This document shows positions 40,346-57,149 of a stretch of DNA of 64,000 bases, piece after piece. Source of the stretch: Amia ocellicauda (Eukaryota; Chordata; Actinopteri; Amiiformes; Amiidae). Made by a program: the position numbers and the translations under genes. Location of the stretch: contig NC_089868.1 of assembly GCF_036373705.1 (NCBI RefSeq), positions 12,339,020-12,403,019 of the forward strand, given 5' to 3'. How positions within the stretch are numbered: position 1 is the first letter of the stretch; every line of letters begins with the position of its first letter. A model generated the notes under the pieces. The model searched no databases, was not told the DNA's origin, and saw nothing but the letters and a program-made list of their open reading frames with translations.

Positions 40346-41090
40346 GCCTTACAAAAGTATTCAGACCCTCTCACAGTATTCACATTTTGTGGCTTTAAAG
40401 CTTGCAGTCAGAACACTTTGAAGTAGGCATTAATGTGTGTTATATACACAGTCTTCTCCACACATTCAAAGCAAAAACAGAAATAAGTAGAGACTTCATA
40501 TAAAAATAAATCAGGATTGCACAAGTATTCTAATTATTCTAAGTATTCTAAATTAATTTAGATGGCCATAAGAAGCCACATAATTAGTTATTGGCATCTG
40601 TCTGTGTGCAAATTGTAGTTCTCATGATGTCAGAATACAAACCCCTGTCTCTGTGAGGTTCCTCAGTCAGGAAGTAAATTTTAAGTCTCAACCATAAAGG
40701 CAAGGCAAGTCAGGGATAAAATAATTTTAAATCATCAAGAAATGGAAGGTGCATTGTACCACCTAGCCACTGTCTAGATCAGACCATCCCTTTAAACTGA
40801 GCAGCTGGGCAAGGAGGAAACTGGTGAGGGATGTAACTTTGAGGGTAAAGACAGTTTTGAAAGAACTACAGAGTTCAATGGCTGAGATAAATGAAAAAAA
40901 TGTGAATCAGTCAACAATATCCAGAACACTTCACAAAAACTAGCCTGTATTGTAGGCCTTATCTTACTCTTATGTCTTCAGTTTGAGCATTAAAGTGTTG
41001 GATACAATAATGTTTATGAATCATTTTGTAACTTCACAAAATGGGACAGCATAGGAACGGTCTAAACACGTTTGCAAGACACTGCATATA
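40346..41090 (+). mobile_element. degenerate Tc1-like element
   Basis: Starts with the fish Tc1 end ACAAAAGTATTCAGACCC and runs through typical 5' sequence. A much decayed transposase region follows (AAATGGAAGGTGCATTGTAC, encoding the KMEG-type linker). It then ends with a stretch (AAATGGGACAGCATAGGAAC) that looks like the opposite terminal repeat. No open frame of useful length remains. Confidence 0.55.
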
Positions 41091-41249
41091 AGTGAGTGAG
41101 TGAGACAGGAGGTACACAAGATGGTTGTGCTTTACAATTAAAATAGTCTGTGAATATGTGCCGTGGGAGGTAGTGTCACGAGCAGGGCATGACTGGCCTT
41201 AATCACTTGATTATTTAATTATTGATTGTTGGGGTTTTCCTTCTTGTGG

Positions 41250-41318
41250 CCACTCCCAGATACGCAACCTGAAAAAATAAATCTTGTAAATCGCCCTGGA
41301 TAAGGGCGTCTTCCAAGA

Positions 41319-41382
<64 letters not shown>

Positions 41383-41385
41383 GAT
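41250..41385 (+). repeat. SINE/LINE 3' tail with (ATA)n
   Basis: The words AAATCGCCCTGGATAAGGGC and GTCTTCCAAGAAATAATAAT, followed by an (ATA)n run at about 41319-41380, match a 3' tail seen throughout many ray-finned fish genomes. Confidence 0.6.
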
Positions 41386-41389
41386 GAGA

Positions 41390-43560
41390 CATTATTATTT
41401 CAATTTGCACAATAATAACTACTTCTGTCAAGGGACATTACCTACTTCGATTTCCTTGTGATTCCTGGTCAGTCAGCGTGGTGCCAGTCCGGGTTTTGCC
41501 TGGCCCAAACAGCTACCGTCCTTGGAGGGTCTATAGATTAAGCACGTTCTGCAGCAGGCATCTCACCAGGGGCAATTCGAGAATTTTGAAAATTGCGGGG
41601 GCCATAAGGGGGAAATGAGTCCATCCCTGAGCATTTGTTCAGTGCAAGAGGGAATGGTATTAGTGAACAAAATAGGGTCCCCTTAATGTGCAAAAATAAA
41701 GAATATGCCTCATTGGACAGAATGGGTACACAACCCCCCCAAAATCACTGGAATGCATCTTTAAGAAGCCCATTTTAACCCATTAGCTAAAGTTTCTGCT
41801 TCACTGACAATTAGTTGAGAAAACCAGAGCTTGCTAGGGTTACCAAACCTGAACTTCCAATAAAGAGGACACTTCAAAAGGTGGGAGTGGCAGTGGGGGG
41901 GCTGGAGCTAAGTGTTATGACCTCAAAAAATCTCATCTCATCTCAACCTATCTTTTCCTTTTGTAAACTGTTAACACCCCAGCTAAATAAAACGTTCCTT
42001 ATTGGTTGTTGAAGTCTTTACAGACGTAAGTCATTTATTAATAACCAATAGTTGTTCATAAAACCATGACATCAGTGAACACTATCACCTTAAACATCAT
42101 CATTCATACATGATGGAATGGTAGCATTGCAGGAGTGGAAGGGTTAAACAGGCACCCGGGAACTGAAGTGTTGGAAAAAGATCAAGGAAATCTCAGACAT
42201 TTTTAGATCCAGCTGGACGGAGATTAAAGGACTGAAAAGTCTGTTAAATACTGGCTATATGGTAACCCAAAGATAGTGTAGTTTAACTATCACCATTGAG
42301 TAAATTGTCAGTGTTATAGCAGGAATAAAATTCAGGATAGCAAGAGTATTTAAATGATCGATTTACCATAAACTGTATTGTCTTGAAAGTAACCTGTAGT
42401 GTGTCAGTGGCTGTGTGCATGCGGAGCAGAGAGCAGAGCGCAACAGCAACTATGTTAAACTCCTCTGTCTCGCCTGAATTCTTGCCAGGCAGTATACACA
42501 CAAAAACGACAACTTTGGTAATATAAACTAATGTACTCGAATATGGACTCTGGAAACTGACTATGAATTAAATGAAAAATGTGAAGTTAGTGCGGGCACT
42601 CATGGGGCCAATCAGATTTCAGCAGGGGCCAGTGCCCGTGTGGCCCACCCCCTGGCCCCGCCCCTGCATCTCACTTAACCATAAGTGGTTTGTGGTGTTG
42701 CCACTACCTGTCAAGACAGAAGTCCAGAATTTATCAACTGCTGCTGCATTATTGTGTCCTTGAAATTTAGTATTGTCATTTATTGTGGGCATAGGTCATT
42801 GAAGTCTACAGTGTATTTGTTTACAGTAAGGGGGAAAATAGTTTTTATATTAATAGCTTTTACTAGATCATTTAGTTATTATTTCTACCCCAGGCACCAT
42901 GCTCCTGCCTCCAGGCCCCCGTGATCCCCTCGCCTGAGTAAGCCCCCCCGGATACATTTTCACCCGACAGAAGGAGAGAGACGGAAAGGGAGACCAGGAT
43001 TTGGGAGCAGCAGCGAAATCTATATATGGTTATTACCAGGTGGAAGAGGGCCTGGAGAGTGTGATTGAAGTCTACATCCACCTTCAGTCGGGTATATCAT
43101 CGAAGGCTTTAGGCTGGTCCGGTCCAGGTATAGGAAAAGACACAAGCAGTCAGTGTATCTGTTAATCAGTCTTATTTTTAAGGGACTGGGTCAGAGCATT
43201 GAGCTCAGCTGAGGCACAATTACGCACAGACAAGACTGGGACAGACCAGGATAGGACACAGACATGCAGACACACAAACGTACACAGACATACGGACAGA
43301 AAGGCAAGACACAGTCAGATTCGGCCAGAGACAAAGAGCGATAAACAAGAACAAGAGGACACATGTAGGTACACAGATACAGATAGAGATGCATAGAGAA
43401 CCAGAATGAGACCAAGACATAGAGACTGCTGCATGTATTTTTTGCATTTATAATTAAGTAGCAGACCCCTGTGCATCAAGGGGCTTCCTTAAACAATGCA
43501 GAGGATTTCCATGCCATCTTACAGAAATATTAATGAGAAGCTCAACAATATTGGAACATA
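41390..43560. other. no gene; hAT-type MITE pieces
   Basis: 41570-41630 and 42590-42670 contain GGGGCC-rich ends (GGCCCCGCCCCTGC) typical of dispersed fish hAT MITEs, possibly the two ends of one element. The rest is AT-rich, with an imperfect ACAGACA-rich stretch at 43200-43400. No exons are seen. Confidence 0.35.
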
Positions 43561-43564
43561 AAGT

Positions 43565-44000
43565 CTTATATACAGATGCCAGCCTGGATGGTCTAGGAGC
43601 AGTCTTGTCACAAGTTCAGGAAGGAATGGAGCACGTTATTGCCTACACAAGCTGCAGCCTGCACCCTCCCGAAAGGAATGATAAAAATGACAGCTCCAAC
43701 TGTTGGTCCTAAAATGGCTTAAAGACTAAGGACTTTCTCTGCGGAGCTTCCTTCGTGGTGTACACAGACAACAATCCCCTAGTCCATCTAAGTACAGCCT
43801 GGCTGGGGGCAGTTGAGCAGAGGTGGATGACTCAATTATCCAACCATGATTTTGAAATCAAATATTGTCCGGGCCGGAACAACCAGAACACCAACATTTT
43901 GTCTAGGTTGCCGGGAGAAGTGCTGTATGAGGGCTTTGACCAAGTTCCAGATAACTGGAAGGCAAGTTTCTGTACTTCATTTGGAAAAATACCAAAATAA
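43565..44000 (+). pseudogene. Ty3/Gypsy RNase H fragment
   Basis: From about 43567 the plus strand encodes YTDASLDGLGAVLSQ and VIAYTSCSLHPPER. After a disrupted stretch, FVVYTDNNPLVHLSTA, FEIKYCPGRNNQNT and LSRLPG follow. These are the RNase H core motifs (TDAS, TDNxPL, PGxxN) of Gypsy polyproteins. Reverse transcriptase and integrase are absent, and frameshifts and stops break the reading. A short orphan scrap. Confidence 0.8.
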
Positions 44001-44570
44001 ATATCAGACACCTTGGATATGTATTCCACTATTTGCCTCTCCATCTCAAAAGGAAAGATCTGTCTATTCTTAATGTATCCAAATTATGCCGTTCTTCCCT
44101 GTATGTCCTCTACATCTTTTTGCAATCTCGACATGTGACAACCAGTCCCAAATGTCATGTGACAACTTGCCTCAACCAGACTGTTGTGCTAACTTTATGC
44201 TGACTACCTGACATGATGTGTCATAGCCTTCCTGTCATGGACACAAATAAATATGCCTCTGGGTTTTCCAAAAGTATTCAGTATTATCCATTATGAAAAA
44301 ATGAGCAGGACTGGCATCTGTCTCTGGTGAATAAAACTGTACCAATAGTACCATCTGGTGATTTTGTTTATTTTTCTTTATAAGACTCTTCAAGCAATTA
44401 GTGAATGAAATTCTGCCACTGAAGAGTCACTTAGATAGAATTACTATCTGATGCACTGTCCTAGCAGATCAAAAAATATATTTTAAATAAAATCAAATGT
44501 TGTATTTCTCTCTGCTGGTGTATGGTTAGTTGTCTTCATGAGAAAATTAACACAATATTGGTTTCTTTTT
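44001..44570. other. no gene seen
   Basis: AT-rich sequence between the Gypsy fragment and the 3' flank of kinase copy 3. Nothing recognised. Confidence 0.5.
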
Positions 44571-44912
44571 AAAGTCTTCTCCTGAATCACAGGACAATAC
44601 AATCAGCTGGTAGGATCCAGCACATAGAAGCAGGTGTGCGGTTCAAGGAATACACATATTGTGTCGACTGCAGACTGCCACACAGTCCCTGCTTCTCACT
44701 CCTAGGAGGGTTTTTGATTGGTGGTTTCAATTATTGGCACTAATTTCTAGTCTAGCAAATGAAACGCATAATAACCCACATTTTCACAGAGCAAATCAAC
44801 CATTCTTGTTTATTAACTTTATTTCACTTTAATACATATGTTGAGCCAGGAATAAAACCATCTCTTGTATTGACTGCACCATTATTTTATTTTATTTATT
44901 TATTTATTTATT

Positions 44913-44954
44913 TGTTTGTTTGTTTGTTTGTTTGTTTGTTTGTTTGTTTGTTTG
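44913..44954. repeat. (TTTG)n microsatellite
   Basis: TTTG repeats preceded by TTTA repeats, directly next to the left end of the palindromic MITE. Confidence 0.95.
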
Positions 44955-44955
44955 G

Positions 44956-45758
44956 TCCTGGGTAGTAAGTGCTATTTCCTAATTGCTTATGCCTCAAAAG
45001 AATAGAAAATGGCTATTATTCCCCACAAACTTTGCTATTGTGACCAGGACAGTGATATTTTGAAATGTAATTATTTCCAATGAGAAAACGGGTGTTTCGT
45101 TCACATAAAGTCAGAAATAAATGACTCCAAAAGATTTAGAAGTCAGTCATTTTTTGAGATTTAGGATTATACTGTAAAGACCCTGTTCGCCCGTTTTCTC
45201 ACTGGAAATTGTTACATTTAAAAATATGAAACTTTGAGAAAATGGGCGAATTTATGTCTTTACAGTATAATCGTAAATCTCGAAAAACGACTGAATTCTA
45301 AATTTATTGAAGTTATTTTTGTATTGCTTTAGTATAAATACATGTTAGTTTGGATTCATACATTGTTTTTTCCTGACTTTATGTGAACGAAAAGACGCAA
45401 ATTTGCCCGTTTTGTCATTGGAAATAGTTACATTTCAAAATATGAAACTTTGACAAAACGGGCAAATTTGTGTCTTTGCAGTATAATCCTAAAACTCAAA
45501 AAATGAATGACTTCTAAATCTTTTGTAGTCATTTTTGTATTGCTTTAGTATAAATACATGTTAGTTTGGATTCATATGTTGTTATTTTCTGACTTTATGT
45601 GAACGAAAAGACACAAATTTGCCCGTTTTCTCATTGGAAATAGTTACATTTCAAAATATCACTGTCCTGGTCACAAAAGCAAAGTTTGTGGGGAATAATA
45701 GTAATTTTCTATTCTTTTGAGGCATAAGAAATTAGGAAATAACACTTACTACCCAGGA
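44956..45758. mobile_element. 803-bp palindromic MITE
   Basis: The ends TCCTGGGTAGTAAGTGCTAT and its inverted copy ending CACTTACTACCCAGGA begin terminal inverted repeats of about 140 bases or more. These include CAAAGTTTG and GACCAGGACAGTGATATT blocks. The interior repeats a module with CCCGTTTT, a CATTTCAAAATATGAAAC-like stretch and GTATAAATACATGTTAGTTT in direct and inverted copies, so much of the element can fold back. It has no coding capacity. Comparison with 780-900 shows it lies within the flank shared with kinase copy 1, which lacks it, so it inserted after that duplication. Confidence 0.85.
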
Positions 45759-46054
45759 ACAAAAATTGTATTACATAGTGTAATGAATTTATGAAAAGTA
45801 AATGCATGTGGAATGTCTTGTGAAGTAATTAGTTCCTGCTAAAGATGTTTACTGCTCACATGGTATCTAATTTCCTGTTACTAGTTTTTTTCTGCATTTC
45901 CTCAAAACCCTGATGATTGTCGGTTTATTAAATGATACTAAATCGGAGATACTGAGTGTGTTGCTGGTATCTTCTTCTCTACTTGTATCTCGCTGGCCTG
46001 CACCTCACTAATCCAGGTGTGTGTCTGTTTTCAGTTTTTACGAGTGTCTGAATG

Positions 46055-46280
46055 TAACCGGGGCTCATTCGTACTATAATGAGCCCGTTACAAAGTGACG
46101 TAACCCCTCGGTAAAAGTAGTACAGTGTTAAGCCTCCCACGGTAGGGGGCCCGGCCTTTTGGCATAGAGGGCTTAACGCTGTACTGCGCTGGAGCCGCTG
46201 CAGTGCGGAGCGCTCGGAGGAGCGCCGGTGGTGTGTGGCTCGAATCCCAGGGCGTGGAGCTCTGACCCGCATCAGCTACA
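46055..46280 (+). repeat. possible tRNA-derived SINE piece in the 3' region of kinase copy 3
   Basis: GC-rich stretch with a B-box-like GGCTCGAATCCC at about 46235 and hairpin-forming GAGCGCTCGGAGGAGCGCCG. It has no counterpart next to copy 1, whose equivalent interval is collapsed. No intact tRNA fold is visible. Confidence 0.35.
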
Positions 46281-46286
46281 TGAAGG

Positions 46287-50613
<4,327 letters not shown>

Positions 50614-50763
50614 CTTGTCTGCAAGCAGTTGCACCTGTTGGCCAAGAGATTCACTCTTGCCAGGTGGCTTCCACAATGTCAAGGGATGTGCACTGTCTGT
50701 GAGCTCTTCTCGATAATGAAGGCTTTGGCACAAGCAGAGCCGTTCAAGGTTCTGGAGTCCCTG

Positions 50764-50771
50764 TGACGTCA
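50764..50771 (-). promoter_or_regulatory. full CRE, presumed promoter of kinase copy 3
   Basis: A perfect TGACGTCA lies about 150 bases before the start codon, with GCGTCATCCC just upstream on the minus strand. The leader below it shares GCTCTGCTTGTGCC-like and ACATCCCTTGA blocks with the leader of copy 2. There is no TATA box. The conserved spacing and sequence suggest a duplicated CREB/ATF-responsive promoter. Confidence 0.55.
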
Positions 50772-50799
50772 CAATGGGATGACGCGCGTGCCGTGCAAG

Positions 50800-52100
50800 C
50801 CAGCAAAGTATGTCTGTTTAACGTCTCCATGGTTACGGTTGATTGCGCAGACCCTGCTTTATATACAAATATTAATGTACGCATATTTGTCATTCATGTT
50901 AATTAATTGCAGGCAATGGAGAAAATGCATATACATATATATATATATATAAAATGATCATTATTATGATGATGATGATGATTATTATTATTATTATTTG
51001 AAATGTATTGTTATGGAGGTTTGTTGCACTCAGTGCTTGTTATTGTGTGGAACCCAGTAGCAGCCCTTCCTGGTTATTAGCCAGTAGGACGTTAGTATTA
51101 TGGGATGTCCCATGGCTGATTGCTCGCAGGTTCCCGGTCCGGACTGGGGCAAGAGCGGCACTTTGTACTCGTCAAGCACAGGTACTGGGTTTGTTTTCCT
51201 GATTTCTATAATTAAACAGCTAAACTGCGGATCGTCTGACCTGTGGACATATTTCAACCTCGCGTCCAAAATATAAAAGTGCGCACACGAGCAGGCAGGG
51301 GGGCTGGGGGCTCACGGTGCCACAGCTTGTTCACCAGAAACTCCTCCATCAGGGCTGGAAGCGGCTGCTTTCAATGAGGTCGCATATTTGTAGCGGCGCA
51401 CGAATAGAAAACGGCGCCTCAGCCGATACAATCACAGCTGCACCGAAACAGCTGGTTGACGAGAAAGCGCGCCTCGTCTGCAGTATAATGGCGGTTCAAA
51501 TGGGATATTTCGCTGCTGTATGTGGTTGTGAAGCAAAGATGTGTTTGAGTCCAAATCCGCCTGATTTCATGGATCGCATGGAGATTTTGAGGCGAGTTTA
51601 TTGACTTCGAAATGAATTCCTCAATCCTCATTTTGCAGCATTAATTTTGAACAGACAGTGATCAAGGGAAGTGTTAAGACTTGAATGTAATAAGACACGA
51701 AATGCTTGAAAGTTGATCTATCTGCCTACAGTAATCTTTAACACATTAAAACAATACAAGTGGTCTGAAAGCGCTGTAATACTTATATGCACATCTATGT
51801 AAACGTTTTATTTTGCACTTTGTCAAATGAAAGTAATAAATATGTGTGTGTGTGTGTGTGTTGGAGGTGTATCCCTGGTGTCTGGACCTTGACTATACCT
51901 TGACCAAGACATTTGCACCCTGGCAAAAAGTAATTGACTACCCGTGCCGTAAAACGTCAATTAACACGCCTGGCGTTTAATCCAAATAACTGCGAGGAGC
52001 CGCGGCGTCAATTAGACCAGCGTTTGTATTAATAATCATCAGTAAAGAGACACCGCGGACACACGCAGGGTAAGAAGAGCCTGGAAAGATAATAGACCAG
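50800..52100. other. no confident gene; some conserved-looking sequence
   Basis: 51030-51610 is less AT-rich and open on both strands. A minus-strand stretch LMEEFLVNKLWHREP (about 51320-51360) looks protein-like but has no connected exons. 51940-52060 holds TCAATTAACACG, GTTTAATCC and GTCAATTAGACC, homeodomain-type sites in a compact block that might be a conserved noncoding element. A (TG)n lies at 51843-51860. Confidence 0.3.
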
Positions 52101-54300
52101 GCTTTTATTGATTGAGTTATTATGATCCATTAATCATTTGCTTTCCAAAGATGCAAACAAATCACATTCAGTGTATGGTGAAGTACACACTGGATTGGAC
52201 ACCAGATACCGGTGATTGTGTTAGCAGTGTAAGAGTCCATATACTGTGAACTGTCGCTAAATACACACAAAGCACCTCAACACGACTGTGGAAATACGCT
52301 TTAAACCCAGCCATCAACATTATACTTCATCAATGCATTGTTTATGTGGCAATGGACACAATGTACAGCAATACAAACATACAGCAATATATGGGTCAAT
52401 GACGTGACACATGCATTCTGGAGTCCCAAGCATATTACAAATATTAGATGTATTTATTTGTTATTAAATAATATGTCTCAACACTCCTATCTTTATTCAC
52501 TGATTGGAGTATTTTTCACGAGTATTTAAAATGTTAGGATCATCCAAAATGTCATACTGTCCACACCTAAAATGAAAATTCAAAAACTACAATTACAAAT
52601 TACAAAAACGAATTAAGAAAACTATAAAACCTTAGATCTAACAGTTGGACATAATTGTGTGAGTGTTTGCATTGTTGTATAAAAATATTGCAAAGACTCT
52701 TAATTTCATTTAATTTTTACATGAAAGATACTTTTGTCCCCATATTGGGATTTGTCATTCCGGACAACAGACACTCAGGAGCATTTTTACATCATTGCAT
52801 TTTGCTGGCCATGTGATGGACATTATCATTTAGAAGATGATGAAGGACCCCCAGGCTGTGCAGAAAGTTTAGTAAGTCTCTCCTAAAATGTTGATAATTT
52901 GACCTTTTCGATCACTGGTGCACTAGGGTACAAAATTCTGTGTCATACAGGGCAACACTTAAAAATCATTTATAATATAGTTTTTTGATATGTATATTTA
53001 TTTGTGAAAGATGGCATTGAATAGTTGTAGGTCATAGTAATACATTTATATAAATTGTCAAGTAATTGCCTGATTCATAAGTTAAAACTTGTATTTTGTC
53101 ATAGCAGGAAATGATCACTTTCTGTTATCTAACAATATCACTCATTATCTGGAGTGACTTACTTATACTTGTATTGTTTTTAGGAGTATTATTAAGCATG
53201 TAGGCATCACATTTACATTGTCATGTTGTTTAAATAACACAATGAAATATTTATAACATTATTTCTGTAGTTTTAATGTACATATTTTGTGTGGATGTCC
53301 TTAAATAAGAAACAAGATGGCAACATGGTCATTATTGTTTTGTTTTAATTTATGTTTATGTCATGAAGTCATTTGCAAGTTTTAAGAGAATATAAAAATC
53401 CAAGATCAAAAATAGCATAATTCCTATATATTTAATATGGTATGATATCAAAATGTTCAATATACTTTTTAATCTGTTGAAATATTACTGAATTGACTTC
53501 ATGTCATTAATGACTTAGAACATTGTTGTCCCAATTTGTTTTTACATCACAAATGTTTACATGTTTGTTGTATAACCTAAAAATACTTAATGTGCTGAAA
53601 ATTATTAAGTTAATGTTTTGAAATCTTATGTTTTACTGCTATGGCTTTATCAAATATGCCTTGAGTGGAAATGTATTGCTCACCTCTGATTATTTGCTGT
53701 TAATTTAAATAAATTATACATTTAGTAACTCTCACTCTCAGTTAAATATAGAATTATTTTTTAACTACATCTTTGTTGCTGAGACTATCTTGAGATATCA
53801 TCCCGTATGAAATCTCACAGTATGTCATTCTGAGTAACAATATCAGTCAGGTAGGACAACACTGAATATTCTTGTAAAAATACAGAAGTCAGTAACAATA
53901 ATGATATACTTTTTACTAGAAAGCATTTTTAAACATTTCCCAGCATTTTCCACTATTCAGCGTTATGTTTTGAGTGACTAACTTCACAAAATGTGCCGCT
54001 GTCAATAGAAAAGCCCACATTTGTGAGATTAATTGTGTTTTTTGTTTTTTTCTGGGCTGAATATGTTTGTTGAGATACATATGAATACTCATAACTCACT
54101 CTATGCTGACAAAAAACTAAAGTCAAATAATTTGCAAATCTATCTATGTTATCCGGTATGACATTTTTGATACTAGAAATAATGATTTATAATACAAAAG
54201 TATACATTATTTTCAGAAATAAACCTTTGAAATATATGCATAACATTATAATGAAGAGCTTTAATTTGTATTTTAAACTGTTTTTTTTTTTTTACCATTT
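52100..54300. other. no gene seen
   Basis: Long, very AT-rich stretch without splice-flanked reading frames, RNA genes or recognisable transposons. Confidence 0.5.
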
Positions 54301-54323
54301 TAAAATCCTTATTCATCACTGAC

Positions 54324-54325
<2 letters not shown>

Positions 54326-54393
<68 letters not shown>
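54326..54393. repeat. (TA)n microsatellite
   Basis: Alternating TA run of nearly 70 bases, directly followed by a Tc1 terminal repeat remnant. Confidence 0.95.
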
Positions 54394-54395
<2 letters not shown>

Positions 54396-54396
<1 letters not shown>

Positions 54397-54645
54397 TAAA
54401 TGTCTATAATTTTAATGGTAGGTGTATTTTAACAGTGAGAGACTTATAATGCCTTGCGAATTTCCCTCATTAACATGCAAATCCATTTATAACTTTTTTG
54501 AAATGCATTTTTCTGGATTTTTTTGTTGTTATTCTGTCTCTCACTGTTAAAATACAACTACCATTAAAATTATAGACTGATCATTTCTTTGTCAGTGGGC
54601 AAACGTACAAAATCAGCAGGGGATCAAATACTTTTTTCCCCTCAC
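54396..54645. mobile_element. Tc1 terminal-repeat remnant
   Basis: Carries the same outer sequence as the element at 3067-4097 (ATTCTGTCTCTCACTGTTAA, GATCATTTCTTTGTCAGTGG, then CAAATACTTTTTTCCCCTCA). A short inverted piece of the same sequence lies at 54400-54445. Only the ends remain, a solo or MITE-like derivative. Confidence 0.75.
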
Positions 54646-54649
54646 TGTG

Positions 54650-55680
54650 TATATATATATGTATACACAAACCTTTAAGTTGGAGGTATGGCGCCATCGA
54701 GGGAACCTCACAAAGAACCTCGACGACATTTAAAAATAATTGAGTGGAGTCATTGGTTAGGCAGAAGACATCAAATGGTGTTCTAGGCAGACTTTTCCAT
54801 GATGTGAAAAGGTTCAAATTCTGAGTGTTTAACTTATCTTACTTTAAAAGAAGAAAAGAAAAACATTGATCAAACATTTGTGAGGTTTGATTAAAAGTGC
54901 AGTGACTCTGACCTACAGAATCTTTTCTGTTTGTTTGTTTTAAATATGAGGACACACCTACACACAAAACTGAATGTATCTAAGAAATACAGCAACATGT
55001 AAATCTATATATGCATATTTTTGGTTGTATTTTTTACATTGACAGAAAAGGCCAAGCTGTACATTTCCCTATGGCAAACTAGCCTTTTTATTTTGTAATA
55101 AAGCTGTTTACTGTCATTTGTGTTGAGTGTGTTATTACTCTGTATTCAAGCAAATAACACAGGAAGAAGGGTTTATGAAAGTGATACGACCTATAATATT
55201 TATGTCACTTTATTTGAATTGCACAAAATCCTTCATAGCAATGTAATGTGAGTGTTATAACTCTTGCAGCACCTTATACCAGTGTTATAATACATGTTAA
55301 TGTCCTGGTTTATTGAATATACTTAATCTACATACTGAAATGAGTAGCTTACTTCCATTTAAGCAGCACAAAAAAGAGCAGCAAGTAAAAGATTGACATG
55401 GTCCTTCATTTGAGCTACAAAGGTATATATTTATTTTAAAATAAGAAAACAGTGACATGATCAAACAATAAGATACAGATGTACATCAATAATCCATTTA
55501 GGTCCACAATGAACAGAACACAATATTAATTATGATGAGAACAATATGTACCAAGCTGTGCATACATTTTCTTCAATTGAAATCTACAATTTTCTTTGGT
55601 GTCCTATGGCAAGATGTTATGTCCCATGTTTCATAGCAGAGTGTTATAACATTATGTCTTGTATGTATTTATACCTGCAT
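54650..55680. other. no gene seen
   Basis: AT-rich intergenic DNA; nothing supported. Confidence 0.5.
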
Positions 55681-55681
55681 T

Positions 55682-56530
55682 ATGACGCTTTACCCCCAAA
55701 ATCAGGACGAATCATTTTATGACATGTGGCATGCATGGTTATGTCAAACATTTCATAGGGAATGCTACAATCAGTGTTGTGAATACTTATGTGCCTGTTA
55801 TGTCAGTTGGAAAATGGTTATGGCTGGTTATGAATGTATTATGGCTGTGTTATGTAGCCTTTATGTAGGCTACATAGAGGGGTGTTCAAATAAAGCGTTA
55901 CCATGCGTGCACTGCTTCGAAGCACTGGACACATGCTCTCCATAGTGACATCAGCTGCTCAATACATGGTATTGCGACTGTATCGAGTGACTGGAAAGAC
56001 AATAGTCCTCGGACATCAGCCAGGCAATATACAAATGAACCCATCGTCATCATGTCCACAAATATTCGGTCATTAAACCTGCTTTGTCAGCAAGGTATAA
56101 GTAACATTATGTAATAGTTTCTCTGTGATCAATATAAAGACTCAAGACTAGATGATGAATTTAGAGTAGGCAGTCACATTTACCTGATTAATGTCGTATG
56201 TTAAGTAGCCACGCCAAATAAATGCAATTAACTATAAGCATAGTCTACATTTCATATAGCCTAGATATAGTCAACAGTTACATGTATTTCCTGTTCATAT
56301 ATTTAGGGATGTGGTTGTGTGATGATCCAAGTGATGCTGATATAGAGTATCGCCTACATTTTGTTTATGACAGATATTGTGCACCTGGGAAAGTGATGGT
56401 TTATATAACAGAGGGCAAAGACTATATTGGGAAGTACAGAGAGACATGCTTGTTTAAACCAGAAGTGTCGATACTGCTTCGTGAAGCCTGCTTCGAGTGT
56501 CACATCACTAATTGTCGGTGGATATTTTAA
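55682..56530 (+). other. unassigned open stretches, probably transposon-derived
   Basis: Two plus-strand frames (55682-55945 and 56222-56530) contain Cys-rich or mixed sequence such as YECIMAVLCSLYVGYIEG and KVMVYITEGKDYIGKYRETC. The words CTGCTTCGAAGCACTGGACA (about 55910) and CTTCGTGAAGCCTGCTTCGA (about 56480) are related and partly inverted, as at the ends of some fish hAT elements. I recognise no protein domain. Confidence 0.3.
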
Positions 56531-57046
56531 TGCATTTTATTGATAATGTGCTCTTCTCACACCCAGGGTGCTACAAGTCTAGAAAAAGATAAGAGTTGTG
56601 TTGCATCCATGTCTTAATGTCCAGTAAGCAGTTTGTAAGGACTGTATGAGTGACTGTCATATCAGGCTTTGTGGCCATGTAGATTTAGGAATAATTCTGA
56701 GGTCATGTGGTTTGTGGGTTTCCAGGGAATGGCATTTAAAAGAGGACATTTTATGATAAATACAGGTTGAAAGCTGCAAGAGACAGATCTTCAAAAATAA
56801 ATGCAAAATCTATTTTAACATTGGAAAAAGCCTTTCTAGTGAATACATTCAGGGCCTGTAGACAGTCCACACCCCCTTGAGCTTTATTCACATTTTGGTG
56901 TGTCAGAGCCTCAGAGTTTCATTAATTCATTTTTTCCACTCATCTACACAACACACTCCGCACTGTTGAGGTGAGAAATTTTTATCATGAAAAAAATCTT
57001 AAAAATACAGCCTCCTCCAGCAGCAGCAGCCATCCCTGAGACTGAC

Positions 57047-57146
57047 CTTGAAATAACGGTGCAGGCAGTCCTGGACGGAGCTCTGAAGGAGGAGGTCCAG
57101 AGCCCGGTGGGGGGAGGCCTCTGAGGAGACAAGTGCAGCTCCGCTG
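57047..57146 (-). CDS. isolated exon-like segment
   Basis: A 100-base open stretch on the minus strand bounded by CTCTCCTGCAG and GTCAGT, encoding GAALVSSEASPHRALDLL and LLQSSVQDCLHRYF. It is leucine-rich and probably helical, of the kind seen in HEAT/ARM proteins. Neighbouring exons were not found. Could be a remnant or chance. Confidence 0.25.
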
Positions 57147-57149
57147 CTG

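Noticed and set aside
50614..50772. Upstream extension of kinase copy 3 by 53 residues
   Set aside because: It would begin at a GTG inside the CRE and has no counterpart in copy 2. The first shared ATG at 50613 is the better start.
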